NCBI GenBank assembly: GCA_947567625.1
Contig: CANONN010000021.1
Location: 1 to 53,679, forward strand
DNA from: an uncultured Roseburia sp.
Lineage (GTDB): Bacteria > Bacillota > Clostridia > Lachnospirales > Lachnospiraceae
Direction of reading: 5' to 3'
Length of the DNA: 53,679 nt
The translations under genes and the position numbers were made by a program. Positions 1 to 8,031 of this stretch are shown here, piece by piece. The notes under the pieces are model-generated. The model was not told the DNA's origin. It saw only the letters and a list, made by a program, of their open reading frames with translations, and searched no databases. Within the stretch, counting starts at the first letter, position 1. Every line of letters begins with the position of its first letter.

Positions 1-2
1 CG

Positions 3-227
3 ACGCCGGAGTACGCAAGGCCGACCAGGGTAGAAGAACCGGAATCTATGCCGGAATATGCAAGGCGTGCAAAAGCAGAAGAACCGGAGGCAACGCCGGA
101 GTACGCAAGGCGTGCAAAAGCAGAAGAACCGGAGGCGACGCCGGAGTACGCAAGGCCGACCAGGGTAGAAGAACCGGAATCTATGCCGGAGTACGCAAGG
201 CCGGCCAGGGCAGAGCAGCCGAGCCCT
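3..227 (+). repeat. Five tandem 45-bp (15-codon) coding repeats
   Basis: Five consecutive 15-residue units start with PEYAR and end with EEPEAT, EEPESM or EQPSP. Two variant types alternate (PTRVEEPES and RAKAEEPEA), so units have been exchanged as blocks, and the last unit has decayed. The array is in frame and may extend left of the window edge. Confidence 0.9.
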
Positions 228-1118
228 GCATATGCAAGGCAAAGGCAGCAGGCCAATCGCGTGGCAGGCGCGGCGGCAAGAGAGGAAAGGACAAGCACAG
301 CAGTGGATAAGGAAGCGGATTTTTTATTGAGCCAGATTGACGAGTTTCGGGAGCGGGCAAAAAAGCTGCAGGAGCTGATGGCCTCTAAGGAGAACAAAGC
401 GCAGGAGCTGGAGAGTATTGTCAGCGAGCGCGAGGTTCGGGCAAATGCCTTGGAACAGGAGTTGTCGGAGCGTCAGGAGGCGGCGGACGGGCTTTTATCT
501 GACTTCACGCGCAAGGTGGATATACTGGCGGAGAGCGTCACGGATAAAATGGCGGATATTGAGAACAATATCTCTAGGCAGGTGGAGGGCGCTAAGGCTG
601 CCAACGAGGCGCAGCTTGCGGAGAGCCGCCGCCTGAACGAAGAACAGATTGCCGCAAACAGGCGTTTTTTTGAGGAGCAGACACAGGAAAATAAAAAACT
701 GTTCGAGGAGCAGATTGCGGTCAACCGCAAGTTTTTGGAGGAGCAGACAGAAGAGAACAAGAAGCTGTTTGACAGTCAGCTCGCTACGATCAAGCAGTCG
801 CTTGAGGAGCAGGCGATTGCCAACAAGAAGCTTTCCGAAGGGCAGATCGCAGAGGTTAAGACGCTGCTGGAGACGAATATGCCGCAGTTTGAGTCGATCA
901 AGACGGAGCTGTCTGACAAAGTCCATTCGGAAAATGTAAAGTGTTACCGCAACATACAGGATTTGTTTACGGAGTTTGACTCCAAGATTGAGAAGATGGA
1001 CAATATGGAGCAGGATGTGGGCAGTGTGAAGAAATATGTCAAGCTGTTGTCATGGTTCTCCATCCTGGATTTTGTAGTGTTGATAGCGTTTGTATTGGTA
1101 GTGGTAGGGATATTCTAA
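3..1118 (+). CDS. Repeat-rich coiled-coil protein with C-terminal membrane anchor (5' partial)
   Basis: The reading frame is open to the left edge, so the true start lies upstream; the ATG at 48 is inside a repeat and is not a likely start. The visible protein begins with five tandem 15-residue units (PEYARRAKAEEPEAT type), followed by a long, highly charged alpha-helical region with heptad-like spacing and a second, looser repeat of the type EEQIAANRRFF/EEQTQENKKLF. It ends in one hydrophobic segment (about the last 25 residues, LLSWFSILDFVVLIAFVLVV), consistent with a C-terminal tail anchor. One base separates it from ppaC. I do not recognise a family; a membrane-tethered scaffold or spacer is an inference from the architecture only. 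Confidence 0.75.
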   Translation, partial: TPEYARPTRVEEPESMPEYARRAKAEEPEATPEYARRAKAEEPEATPEYARPTRVEEPESMPEYARPARAEQPSPAYARQRQQANRVAGAAAREERTSTAVDKEADFLLSQIDEFRERAKKLQELMASKENKAQELESIVSEREVRANALEQELSERQEAADGLLSDFTRKVDILAESVTDKMADIENNISRQVEGAKAANEAQLAESRRLNEEQIAANRRFFEEQTQENKKLFEEQIAVNRKFLEEQTEENKKLFDSQLATIKQSLEEQAIANKKLSEGQIAEVKTLLETNMPQFESIKTELSDKVHSENVKCYRNIQDLFTEFDSKIEKMDNMEQDVGSVKKYVKLLSWFSILDFVVLIAFVLVVVGIF

Positions 1119-1119
1119 T

Positions 1120-2775
1120 ATGGCGGCAGAGACGAAGAAGATATGGGTGGTGGGGCATAAGAATCCAGACACGGATTCTATATGTGCCGCCATTTCCTAT
1201 GCATATTTAAAAAATCAGGCGAAACAGCATGAGTATGTGGCGAAGCGGGCTGGCGCTGTCAACGAGGAAACCCGGTATGTGCTGGATTTTTTTGAGGTGG
1301 AGGAGCCCGAGCTTATCACATATGTCGGAGCGCAGATCAAGGATATCAGTATACGAAAAACCGAGGGCGTCAGCAGCCAGATCTCTCTAAAGCGGGCCTG
1401 GGAGCTGATGAAAAAGCTCGATGTCGTGACGCTTCCGGTCACCAATCGGTTTGGAAAGCTCGAGGGTGTGATCGTAACCAAGGATATTGCGACCTCCTAC
1501 ATGGATGTGTTTGATAACCGGGAGTTAGCCAATTCGCGCACGCAGTTTAAGACGATTGCGGAGACGCTCGAGGGTTCGGTGCTTGTCGGGAACGAGCATG
1601 CCTATTTTGTGAAGGGCAAGGTGGCGGTTGCCACATCAAATCCTGCCTATATGGCGGATTATATTGAGAGAGACGATCTCGTGATTCTGGGGGACCGAAA
1701 GGAGGCACAGCTGCAAGCGATTCATTCCAATGCCAGCTGCATCGTCATCGGCGGCGGACTGAAGGTCGAGGACGAGGTGAAGGCGGCGGCCGAGAAGAAA
1801 GACTGTGTGATTATCACGACGCCGTTTGACACTTTTTCAGTGGCGCGCCTCATCAATCAGAGTATGCCGATCAAACAGTTTATGACCAGACAGAACCTGA
1901 TCACATTTGATATCGACGATTATGTGGATGATGTGCGCGATACGATGTCAAAGATTCGCCACCGCGACTTTCCGGTACTTGGTGAAAACGGAAATTACGA
2001 GGGCATGATCTCCCGCCGCAATCTGATGAATATGCAGAAAAAGCAGGTGATATTGGTTGATCACAACGAAAAGTCACAGGCAGTCGACGGCATCGGGGAG
2101 GCCGATATCTTAGAGATTATCGACCATCACAGGCTGGGAAGTTTAGAGACGATCTCCCCGGTCTATTTCCGAAATCAGCCGTTGGGGTGCACCTCGACGA
2201 TCATTTATCAGATGTATCAGGAGAAAGGAGTCCAGATTCCGCAGAGGATTGCAGGGCTTATGCTCTCGGCCATTGTCTCGGATACGCTGATGTTTCGCTC
2301 TCCCACCTGCACGCCTTTGGATAAAGCGGTGGCGAAAAAGCTGGCCGTGATTGCCCATATTGATATTGAGGAGCACGCCAGAAATATGTTTCGGGCTGGC
2401 AGTGATTTCAAGGGGAAGACGGCGGAGGAGATTTTTTATCAGGATTTTAAAATCTTTCACACGGACGATTCCGATTTTGGCGTGGCGCAGGTCGGCGCTA
2501 TGAGCCGGGAGGAGCTCGACAATGTCGCGCAGCAGCTGCGGCCGTATTTGCGGCAGGTGCTCGGCGATAAGAAGCTGGATATGGTTTATGTGCTGCTGAC
2601 GGATATATTGGAGGAATCCTCTGTCGTGATCTGCGACGGAGCGGATGCGGGCAATACGGTTGCCGGGGCGTTTGGCGTCAGGGAAGACGCGACAGGGATG
2701 CTGCTCGAGGGCATAGTCTCGCGCAAAAAGCAGTTTATCCCGACGCTGATGAACTTTATGACAGAGCGGCAGTGA
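1120..2775 (+). CDS. ppaC: Manganese-dependent inorganic pyrophosphatase, CBS/DRTGG-containing (family II)
   Basis: Cytosolic hydrolysis of pyrophosphate to phosphate, which drives biosynthetic reactions forward. The DHH-family metal motifs are visible: GHKNPDTDS with H13, D17 and D19, and the IIDHHRLGS motif with D335-H336-H337. A DHHA2-type C-terminal domain follows. Between the DHH motifs lie a first CBS motif (about 70-125), a DRTGG-like region and a second CBS motif (about 255-310, MPIKQFMTRQNLITFDIDDY), the regulatory insert known to bind adenine nucleotides in clostridial CBS-PPases. At 551 residues it fits the long CBS form rather than the roughly 310-residue short form. It follows the upstream gene after one base, so the two are probably co-transcribed. 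Confidence 0.93.
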   Translation: MAAETKKIWVVGHKNPDTDSICAAISYAYLKNQAKQHEYVAKRAGAVNEETRYVLDFFEVEEPELITYVGAQIKDISIRKTEGVSSQISLKRAWELMKKLDVVTLPVTNRFGKLEGVIVTKDIATSYMDVFDNRELANSRTQFKTIAETLEGSVLVGNEHAYFVKGKVAVATSNPAYMADYIERDDLVILGDRKEAQLQAIHSNASCIVIGGGLKVEDEVKAAAEKKDCVIITTPFDTFSVARLINQSMPIKQFMTRQNLITFDIDDYVDDVRDTMSKIRHRDFPVLGENGNYEGMISRRNLMNMQKKQVILVDHNEKSQAVDGIGEADILEIIDHHRLGSLETISPVYFRNQPLGCTSTIIYQMYQEKGVQIPQRIAGLMLSAIVSDTLMFRSPTCTPLDKAVAKKLAVIAHIDIEEHARNMFRAGSDFKGKTAEEIFYQDFKIFHTDDSDFGVAQVGAMSREELDNVAQQLRPYLRQVLGDKKLDMVYVLLTDILEESSVVICDGADAGNTVAGAFGVREDATGMLLEGIVSRKKQFIPTLMNFMTERQ

Positions 2776-2794
2776 GCGCCGCTCTGTCATAAAG
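2754..2794. terminator. Perfect 17-bp inverted repeat across the ppaC stop codon
   Basis: The arms 2754-2770 and 2778-2794 are exact reverse complements with a 7-nt loop. The left arm encodes the last residues of ppaC and the stop codon lies in the loop. It separates the convergent ppaC and araC genes and may work as a bidirectional terminator or mRNA end stabiliser, although no clear T-run follows on either strand. Confidence 0.6.
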
Positions 2795-2843
2795 CGATTG
2801 GTTCTGGTGCTTGCATTTTGGCAAGAAGAAGCATCTTTTGCTT

Positions 2844-3737
2844 TTAGAGGATTGTTTCGCTGTGGCTTTTTAAATCTTCCCTGGGAGATACCCCGTACTT
2901 TTTTTTGTAGCTTCTGGAGAACGTCGAGTAGTTGGGAAAGCCGCTCTCCTCACATGCCTTGGCAACGGGTGTACCGGAGAAAATCATCTGTCTTGCCAGC
3001 TCTAAGCGCTTGAGCTCCACGTAGCCGTGGAGCGTGCAGCCGGTCTGTTGTTTGAACATGTGCATCAGATAATAGCGGTTCAAATAGAAGTGGCCGGCGA
3101 CATGGTCAACGGAAAACGGTTCTTTTAAGTGTGCGTTCAGATAGGACAAGATCGAAAAGATCTTATCATCGGACGGAGAATTGGGGATGAAGTCAAAATT
3201 CCGGTGTAGGGCGGCGCGGTTTAACTGAATCATAAACTGAACAAAAAGAGCCTCCTGTAAGAGCGCGCCCGCGAAGTCCGCGTCTTTGCGGGCGCCGTCC
3301 AGTGCAGAGAGGATATTTTTTAAAGCAGTCCCGTGCCCTGTGCGAAAGCGCAGGACATGGGACTTTTTCTGTTGTCCGACCGGAGCGCTTGGGCCGGAAG
3401 CGGTGTGTGCGGCGGGAGGAAAACATTGCAGCAGGTCAAAGTCCCTGGTGCGGAATGTTTCCAGATAGTCCGGGGAAATATAGAGTATGATGCGTTCATA
3501 CGGAGTCTTATCATGGATTTGCGGGCGGTGAATCTCTCCGGCGGGAATCAGCACGATATCGTCAGGCAGCAGGCGATAGGCGTTTCCCTCCACATAGTAG
3601 GTGACATTACCGCCGAGCATGACCAGGATTTTGTGAAAATTGTGATAGTGGTAGCGAAATTCCCGCTGCGTCTGATCTTTGATATGAAAAATTTTGAAAT
3701 TTTCTCTCAGATAACCGGTTTTTTGATATTCGGACAT
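2844..3737 (-). CDS. AraC family transcriptional regulator with cupin sensor domain
   Basis: The N-terminal half resembles an AraC-type cupin ligand-binding domain (FRYHYHNFHKILVMLGG, then LLPDDIVLIPAGEIHRPQ). The C-terminal 100 residues contain the two helix-turn-helix units of the family (FSVDHVAGHFYLNRYYLMHM and VAKACEESGFPNYSTFSRSY followed by KKYGVSPRED). I chose the ATG at 3737 because a good promoter (3772-3800, minus strand) lies inside the longer open frame that begins at 3827, so translation cannot start there, and AAAGG precedes 3737. The gene is divergent from dapF and convergent with ppaC. The ligand and targets cannot be read from the sequence; sugar-type or stress control are both possible. 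Confidence 0.88.
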   Translation of the reverse strand: MSEYQKTGYLRENFKIFHIKDQTQREFRYHYHNFHKILVMLGGNVTYYVEGNAYRLLPDDIVLIPAGEIHRPQIHDKTPYERIILYISPDYLETFRTRDFDLLQCFPPAAHTASGPSAPVGQQKKSHVLRFRTGHGTALKNILSALDGARKDADFAGALLQEALFVQFMIQLNRAALHRNFDFIPNSPSDDKIFSILSYLNAHLKEPFSVDHVAGHFYLNRYYLMHMFKQQTGCTLHGYVELKRLELARQMIFSGTPVAKACEESGFPNYSTFSRSYKKKYGVSPREDLKSHSETIL

Positions 3738-3771
3738 CGCGCCGCCTTTCGGATTGCTTGTAGTAGGAAGA

Positions 3772-3800
3772 ATCATAACACAGGAAAGCACTATTTGCAA
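3772..3800 (-). promoter_or_regulatory. Sigma-A promoter of the araC gene
   Basis: On the minus strand, -35 TTGCAA (3795-3800), a 17-bp spacer and -10 TATGAT (3772-3777) with an upstream TG (extended -10). Transcription would start near 3765, giving a leader of about 28 nt to the ATG at 3737. Confidence 0.65.
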
Positions 3801-3820
3801 TGTTTTTGACATAAAATTGC

Positions 3821-3849
3821 GATACATTTTGAAAAGTGTCTGCTATAAT
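3821..3849 (+). promoter_or_regulatory. Extended -10 promoter of the dapF-murE-dapA operon
   Basis: TGCTATAAT (3841-3849) is a perfect extended -10; the -35 position 17 bp upstream (GATACA, 3821-3826) is weak. The start point near 3856 leaves a leader of about 80 nt before dapF. The promoter lies back to back with that of araC, about 20 bp apart. Confidence 0.65.
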
Positions 3850-3934
3850 AGTAGTGTGAGGTGGAAAACGAAAATTACTTTCCGGGAAAGGGCTCGAAAG
3901 TGAGCGGCGGAACGGAAAAACAGGAGGAGCGTGT

Positions 3935-4771
3935 ATGAAGTTTACGAAAATGCAGGGGTGCGGTAACGATTATATTTATGTAAATCTGATGGAGGAGCAG
4001 ATCGATCAGCCGGGGGAGGTGGCCATCGCCGTCAGCGACCGCCATTTCGGAATCGGAGCGGACGGACTTGTGACGATCGGGAAGTCAGAGGAGGCGGATT
4101 TTCGGATGCGCATTTACAATGCGGACGGTTCCGAGGCGGAAATGTGCGGAAACGGTATCCGCTGTGTGGCCAAGTATGTCTATGAGCATGGCATGACCGA
4201 TCAAACCGATCTCACGATCGAGACCGGCGCAGGCATAAAGTCGCTGCACTTGCTTGTGGCAAACGGCCGGGTCGACCGTGTGCGGGTGGATATGGGGGAA
4301 CCGGTGCTCACCGCGGCGGATATACCGGTGCTCAGTGACAAGGAGCGCGTGGTGAACGAGCCGCTTCTCGTGCTCGGCAAGGTCTGGAAGGTGACCTGTG
4401 TCTCCATGGGCAATCCCCACGCCGTCGTGTTTGTGCCGAGCGTCAAAACGATCAATCTGGAACAGATCGGGCCTGCATTTGAACACAACAAACGTTTTCC
4501 GAAAAGAATCAATACAGAATTCGTGGAAATCCTAAACCGTAATGAAATGAATATGCGCGTGTGGGAGCGCGGTACCGGCGAGACCCTGGCCTGCGGCACG
4601 GGAACCTGCGCGAGCGTTGTGGCCGCGATCGTCAACGGGCTTACCGAGGCTTCCGTTCTGGTGCATCTGCTCGGCGGCGATCTTGAAATCGAGTATGACC
4701 GCAAATCCAACCATGTTTATATGACAGGGCCTGCGGTCACCGTATTTGAAGGAGAGTGGGAAAAACAGTGA
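3935..4771 (+). CDS. dapF: Diaminopimelate epimerase
   Basis: Interconverts LL- and meso-diaminopimelate in the cytosol, supplying meso-DAP for peptidoglycan and lysine. The 278-residue length is normal. The two catalytic cysteines of the family are visible: C71 in EMCGNGIRC and C220 in LACGTGTCAS. The N-terminal MQGCGNDYIYV block is typical. AGGAGG lies 8 nt before the ATG. Its stop overlaps the murE start (TGATG), indicating translational coupling, and dapA follows in the same operon, so this cluster connects DAP synthesis with its insertion into the wall precursor. Confidence 0.95.
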   Translation: MKFTKMQGCGNDYIYVNLMEEQIDQPGEVAIAVSDRHFGIGADGLVTIGKSEEADFRMRIYNADGSEAEMCGNGIRCVAKYVYEHGMTDQTDLTIETGAGIKSLHLLVANGRVDRVRVDMGEPVLTAADIPVLSDKERVVNEPLLVLGKVWKVTCVSMGNPHAVVFVPSVKTINLEQIGPAFEHNKRFPKRINTEFVEILNRNEMNMRVWERGTGETLACGTGTCASVVAAIVNGLTEASVLVHLLGGDLEIEYDRKSNHVYMTGPAVTVFEGEWEKQ

Positions 4772-6234
4772 TGAAATTAAAGCAATTGATGGATAAACTG
4801 GACTATACGTTGTTGGACGGTTCGCTTGACGAAGAGATATCAACCCTGGTCTATGATTCCAGAAAAGTAGAGCCGGGGAGTGTGTTTGTCTGTATTTCCG
4901 GCAGTGTGCGGGATGCCCACGCGTATATCCCCGACGTGGTGGCAAAAGGCGCGGCTGCGGTTATTGTGGAGAAGCCGATCGAGCTTCCGGGACAGGTGAC
5001 CGTGGTAAGGGTGGAGGACACCCGCTATGCCCTGGCCTGTATGTCGGCCGCATACTTTGGTTATCCGGCCGACAAACTAAAAACAGTCGGCGTCACCGGG
5101 ACAAAAGGCAAGACAACGACGACTTATATGATGAAAGCCATCCTGGAGGCGTCGGGCATCCGCACCGGTTTGATCGGCACGATTGAGACGATTATCGGCG
5201 ATGTCACAATTCCGGCGCAAAACACCACGCCGGAATCCTACATTGTGCAGGAGACGTTCGCCAAAATGGTGGAAGCCGGCATGGAGGCGGTGGTGATGGA
5301 GGTCTCCTCGCAGGGGCTGATGCTGCACCGCGTTTCCGGTTTTACCTTTGACTACGGCGTTTTTACCAACTTAGAGCCCGACCACATCGGGCCCAATGAA
5401 CACAAGGATTTTGACGATTACATGCATGCCAAAAGTCTGCTGTTTTGCCAGTGCCGCCAGGGCATCTTAAACGCCGACAGTGAACATCTGAATGGAATCT
5501 TAAAAGGGCACACCTGTAACGTGGAGACCTACGGCTATTGCGAAACGGCCGATCTGCGCGCTGACGGGGCGGTGCTGACGCACGAACCGGGTATTCTGGG
5601 CGTCCGCTATCATCTCAGCGGCCTGCTGGATATGGAGGTCACGGTCAATGCGCCGGGCAGTTTCAGCGTCTACAATTCACTGGCAGCGATCGCGCTGTGC
5701 CGCCATTTTGGGATAGCCGAAGAAAACATACGGCAGGCGCTTTTGCATGTTGCGGTCAAGGGAAGGATAGAATTGATTCCGGTGCCGGGAGAGTATACCC
5801 TGATGATCGACTATGCCCACAATGCCATGGCGCTCGAAAGCCTGCTTAAAACCCTGCGGGAATATCATCCGAAACGGCTGGTATGCCTTTTTGGCTGCGG
5901 CGGCAACAGAGCCAAGTCCAGGCGTTACGAGATGGGAGAGGTGTCCTCCAGGCTGGCGGATTTAACCGTCGTGACTTCCGACAATCCGCGCTATGAGGAG
6001 CCGATGGACATTATTCGCGATATCTTAGAGGGGGTCAGGCGGGCGGACGGCGCCTATGTCACCATTTCCGACCGAAAAGAGGCCATCGCCTACTGTATCG
6101 ACCATGCAAAGCCGGGCGACGTGATCGTGCTGGCAGGAAAAGGCCACGAGGATTACCAGGAAATCAGAGGGGAAAAACACCATATGGATGAGAGAGAGCT
6201 GATTGATGAGATATTAAAAGAACGCGGGAGGTAG
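4771..6234 (+). CDS. murE: UDP-N-acetylmuramoyl-tripeptide synthetase
   Basis: ATP-dependent ligase that adds the third amino acid to UDP-MurNAc-L-Ala-D-Glu. The Mur ligase ATP-binding motif GTKGKTT is at residues 110-116, and DNPR lies at 404-407; in this family DNPR marks enzymes that use meso-diaminopimelate, which fits the flanking dapF and dapA. I prefer the ATG at 4771, which overlaps the dapF stop, with GGAGAG upstream; a GTG at 4756 would add five residues. Length (487) is normal. Domains run in the usual order: N-terminal UDP-binding, central ATPase, C-terminal ligase domain. Confidence 0.94.
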   Translation: MKLKQLMDKLDYTLLDGSLDEEISTLVYDSRKVEPGSVFVCISGSVRDAHAYIPDVVAKGAAAVIVEKPIELPGQVTVVRVEDTRYALACMSAAYFGYPADKLKTVGVTGTKGKTTTTYMMKAILEASGIRTGLIGTIETIIGDVTIPAQNTTPESYIVQETFAKMVEAGMEAVVMEVSSQGLMLHRVSGFTFDYGVFTNLEPDHIGPNEHKDFDDYMHAKSLLFCQCRQGILNADSEHLNGILKGHTCNVETYGYCETADLRADGAVLTHEPGILGVRYHLSGLLDMEVTVNAPGSFSVYNSLAAIALCRHFGIAEENIRQALLHVAVKGRIELIPVPGEYTLMIDYAHNAMALESLLKTLREYHPKRLVCLFGCGGNRAKSRRYEMGEVSSRLADLTVVTSDNPRYEEPMDIIRDILEGVRRADGAYVTISDRKEAIAYCIDHAKPGDVIVLAGKGHEDYQEIRGEKHHMDERELIDEILKERGR

Positions 6235-6240
6235 TAGTTT

Positions 6241-7149
6241 ATGTCTTTGTTTCGCGGCTGTGGGACTGCGCTTATCACCCCGTTTCGGGCAGACGGAGAA
6301 GTCGATTTTTGCGCGTTCGAGCAGATGCTGTTACGCCAGATAAAGGAGGGAACCGATGCTCTGATCGTCTGTGGGACGACCGGCGAACCGGCGACGATGA
6401 CAGGAAGAGAGAGGGAAGCGTGTATTTCGCTTGCGGTGGAGACGGCAGATCATCGGATTCCCGTGATCGCGGGGACCGGAGGCAACTGCACCGCGACAGC
6501 GGCAGAGCAGTCGCGGGCGGCCGAGCGCCTTGGCGCGGACGGCCTGCTCGTGGTGACGCCCTACTATAACAAAGCGACACAGGAGGGATTGTATCAACAT
6601 TATCAGGCGATTGCCGGGGCTGTGAAGCTGCCGGTCATTATGTACAATGTGCCCTCCCGCACCGGCGTCAATCTTTTGCCGGAGACAGCGGTGCGCATCG
6701 CAAAAGACGCGAAGAATGTGATTGCAATCAAGGAGGCCGGCTCCTCGATCGCGCAGACGGCCAGGCTCGCGGCGCTGGGCGAGGGAGTGCTCGACCTCTA
6801 TTCGGGCAACGATGATCAGATTCTTCCGGTCTTATCGCTTGGCGGCATCGGTGTTATTTCGGTTCTCGCCAATGTCATGCCAAAAACGGTACACGAGATG
6901 GCGGCCGAATATCTGGAGGGGGACAGGGAGCGCGCGAGAACATTGCAGCTTATGTGCCTGCCGCTCATTGAACAGCTCTTTTCCGAGGTCAGCCCGATTC
7001 CGGTAAAGGCGGCGCTGCATCATCTGGGATTGTGCGAGAATGTACTGCGGCTGCCGCTTGTGCCTATGAGTGCGGAAAAAGAGCGCAAGTTAGTGAGCGA
7101 GCTGGAGAGGGTAAGACAACTGGGGCTGGTAGAGTATGGCGCAAGTTAG
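6241..7149 (+). CDS. dapA: 4-hydroxy-tetrahydrodipicolinate synthase
   Basis: Condenses pyruvate and aspartate semialdehyde, the first committed step of the DAP/lysine branch. The catalytic Schiff-base lysine is K164 (VIAIKEAGSS) and the active-site tyrosine is Y135 (VIMYNVPSRTG); the CGTTGEPATM block near 43-52 is also typical. The protein is 302 residues, slightly above the usual 290-295. The 3' end is odd: a 56-bp direct repeat (7083-7194) is out of frame and introduces the present TAG at 7147. Without one copy the frame would run on to about 7280. The catalytic barrel is complete, so I expect a functional enzyme. Confidence 0.95.
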   Translation: MSLFRGCGTALITPFRADGEVDFCAFEQMLLRQIKEGTDALIVCGTTGEPATMTGREREACISLAVETADHRIPVIAGTGGNCTATAAEQSRAAERLGADGLLVVTPYYNKATQEGLYQHYQAIAGAVKLPVIMYNVPSRTGVNLLPETAVRIAKDAKNVIAIKEAGSSIAQTARLAALGEGVLDLYSGNDDQILPVLSLGGIGVISVLANVMPKTVHEMAAEYLEGDRERARTLQLMCLPLIEQLFSEVSPIPVKAALHHLGLCENVLRLPLVPMSAEKERKLVSELERVRQLGLVEYGAS

Positions 7150-7194
7150 TGAGCGAGCTGGAGAGGGTAAGACAACTGAGGCTGGTAGAGTATG
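7083..7194 (+). repeat. 56-bp tandem duplication at the 3' end of dapA
   Basis: Copies 7083-7138 and 7139-7194 differ at one base (tggggctgg versus tgaggctgg), and the first bases of a third copy follow. As 56 is not a multiple of three, the duplication shifts the dapA frame and creates its present stop codon in the second copy. Confidence 0.95.
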
Positions 7195-7289
7195 GCGCAG
7201 ATATCAATGCAGCGATATGTTTGCCAGGGCATGGAGGAGGATTGCGGCGATGCGCGTCGTCGCCGTTGGATTGCTGACAGGAGGATGAG

Positions 7290-7763
7290 ATGAAAGAGAT
7301 ACGCATGGAAGATTTGAGCCAGGGCGACGGGATTATAACGGTCAATATGGCAGACCTGCACGAAAAAGAAGACACCTATTACAGCGCGTCGGCGGAGGGC
7401 AAAATCTACGTCGGCGACGAGGTGTTTTTTGCGCTCGAGACACATTCCGCGAAAATGGGTGAAGTGCTGGGCGCTGCGCAGGTGGCGGGCATTATGGCGG
7501 CCAAAAATACCGGTGGGTTGATTCCCATGTGTCATACGAGCGTACTGACGAACTGTAAACTGACATTTCGTATGTCGGAAAAAGATTATGCCATATGGGC
7601 AAATTGCAGCGTCTCCTGCGTCGGCAGGAAAAATGTGGAGATGGAGGCGCTGACGGGCGTCGGCGTGGCGCTTTTGACTATTTTTGATATGTGCAAATCC
7701 GCCGCGCACTTGATGCGCATCGGAGAAATTCGCTTAGTGGAGCCAAAAGGAGGACAAGCTTGA
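7290..7763 (+). CDS. moaC: Cyclic pyranopterin monophosphate synthase (MoaC)
   Basis: MoaC converts the MoaA product into cyclic pyranopterin monophosphate in molybdenum cofactor synthesis. Family signatures are clear: QVAGIMAAKNT, GLIPMCH and NVEMEALTGVGVALLTIFDMCKS, including the conserved histidine, the EME pair and the DMCK lysine region. The length of 157 residues is standard. AGGAGG-like GGAGGATGAG precedes the ATG. No other moa, moe or mob gene lies nearby, so it is an orphan here. Small departures from the usual text (CHTSVLTN in place of CHPL) leave some room for an altered role, but the assignment is firm at family level. Confidence 0.9.
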   Translation: MKEIRMEDLSQGDGIITVNMADLHEKEDTYYSASAEGKIYVGDEVFFALETHSAKMGEVLGAAQVAGIMAAKNTGGLIPMCHTSVLTNCKLTFRMSEKDYAIWANCSVSCVGRKNVEMEALTGVGVALLTIFDMCKSAAHLMRIGEIRLVEPKGGQA

Positions 7764-7856
7764 AACAGAAACGTTTTGTGCATACTGCTGACCGTGGTGG
7801 CGGTTTGCGGGCTATTCGCGGGCTTGCAGCCTCGCCGATACGCAGAATCGGGATGA
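7760..7856 (+). pseudogene. Remnant of an exported-protein gene, frameshifted and truncated
   Basis: AGGAGG sits 6 nt before a TTG at 7760 that overlaps the moaC stop. The TTG frame gives a basic start (KQKRF) and then unconvincing sequence to a stop at 7876. A one-base shift after the fifth codon opens a classic signal-peptide core, LCILLTVVAVCGLFAGLQP, ending at a TGA at 7854. The combination (good ribosome site, positively charged start, hydrophobic core in the adjacent frame, early stop) suggests a decayed secreted protein or lipoprotein gene. Confidence 0.55.
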
Positions 7857-7933
7857 ACATACTTTGGGCAGGATAGAGCAGTTGGTCAGCAATGGCCAGC
7901 TGTTTTCTTATTTTATAGATATGCCAGCGCGGT

Positions 7934-7983
7934 ATCTCTGACAGATTACAAATTTTATAAATTATTTTAATCATTTCAGAGAT
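7934..7983. promoter_or_regulatory. AT-rich interval with 8-bp inverted repeat upstream of the sigma-factor gene
   Basis: ATCTCTGA (7934-7941) and TCAGAGAT (7976-7983) flank 34 bp of almost pure A/T. It sits about 50 bp before the sigma-factor start and could be an operator or cruciform; no confident promoter could be picked. The rest of 7857-8031 shows nothing else recognisable. Confidence 0.3.
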
Positions 7984-8031
7984 TTGATTCGTTTTCATAT
8001 ATAGAGCTATGAGAGAGGAGGGTGCCGTCAG

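Noticed and set aside
495-926. Long open minus-strand frame inside the coiled-coil gene
   Set aside because: A mirror of the biased Glu/Lys/Gln codons of the plus-strand gene; no ribosome site.
2143-2790. Long open minus-strand frame inside ppaC
   Set aside because: Shadow frame opposite a well-supported gene, lacking any recognisable motif.
7195-7289. dapA continuing to 7278
   Set aside because: Only possible if one 56-bp copy is absent; in the given sequence dapA stops at 7149.
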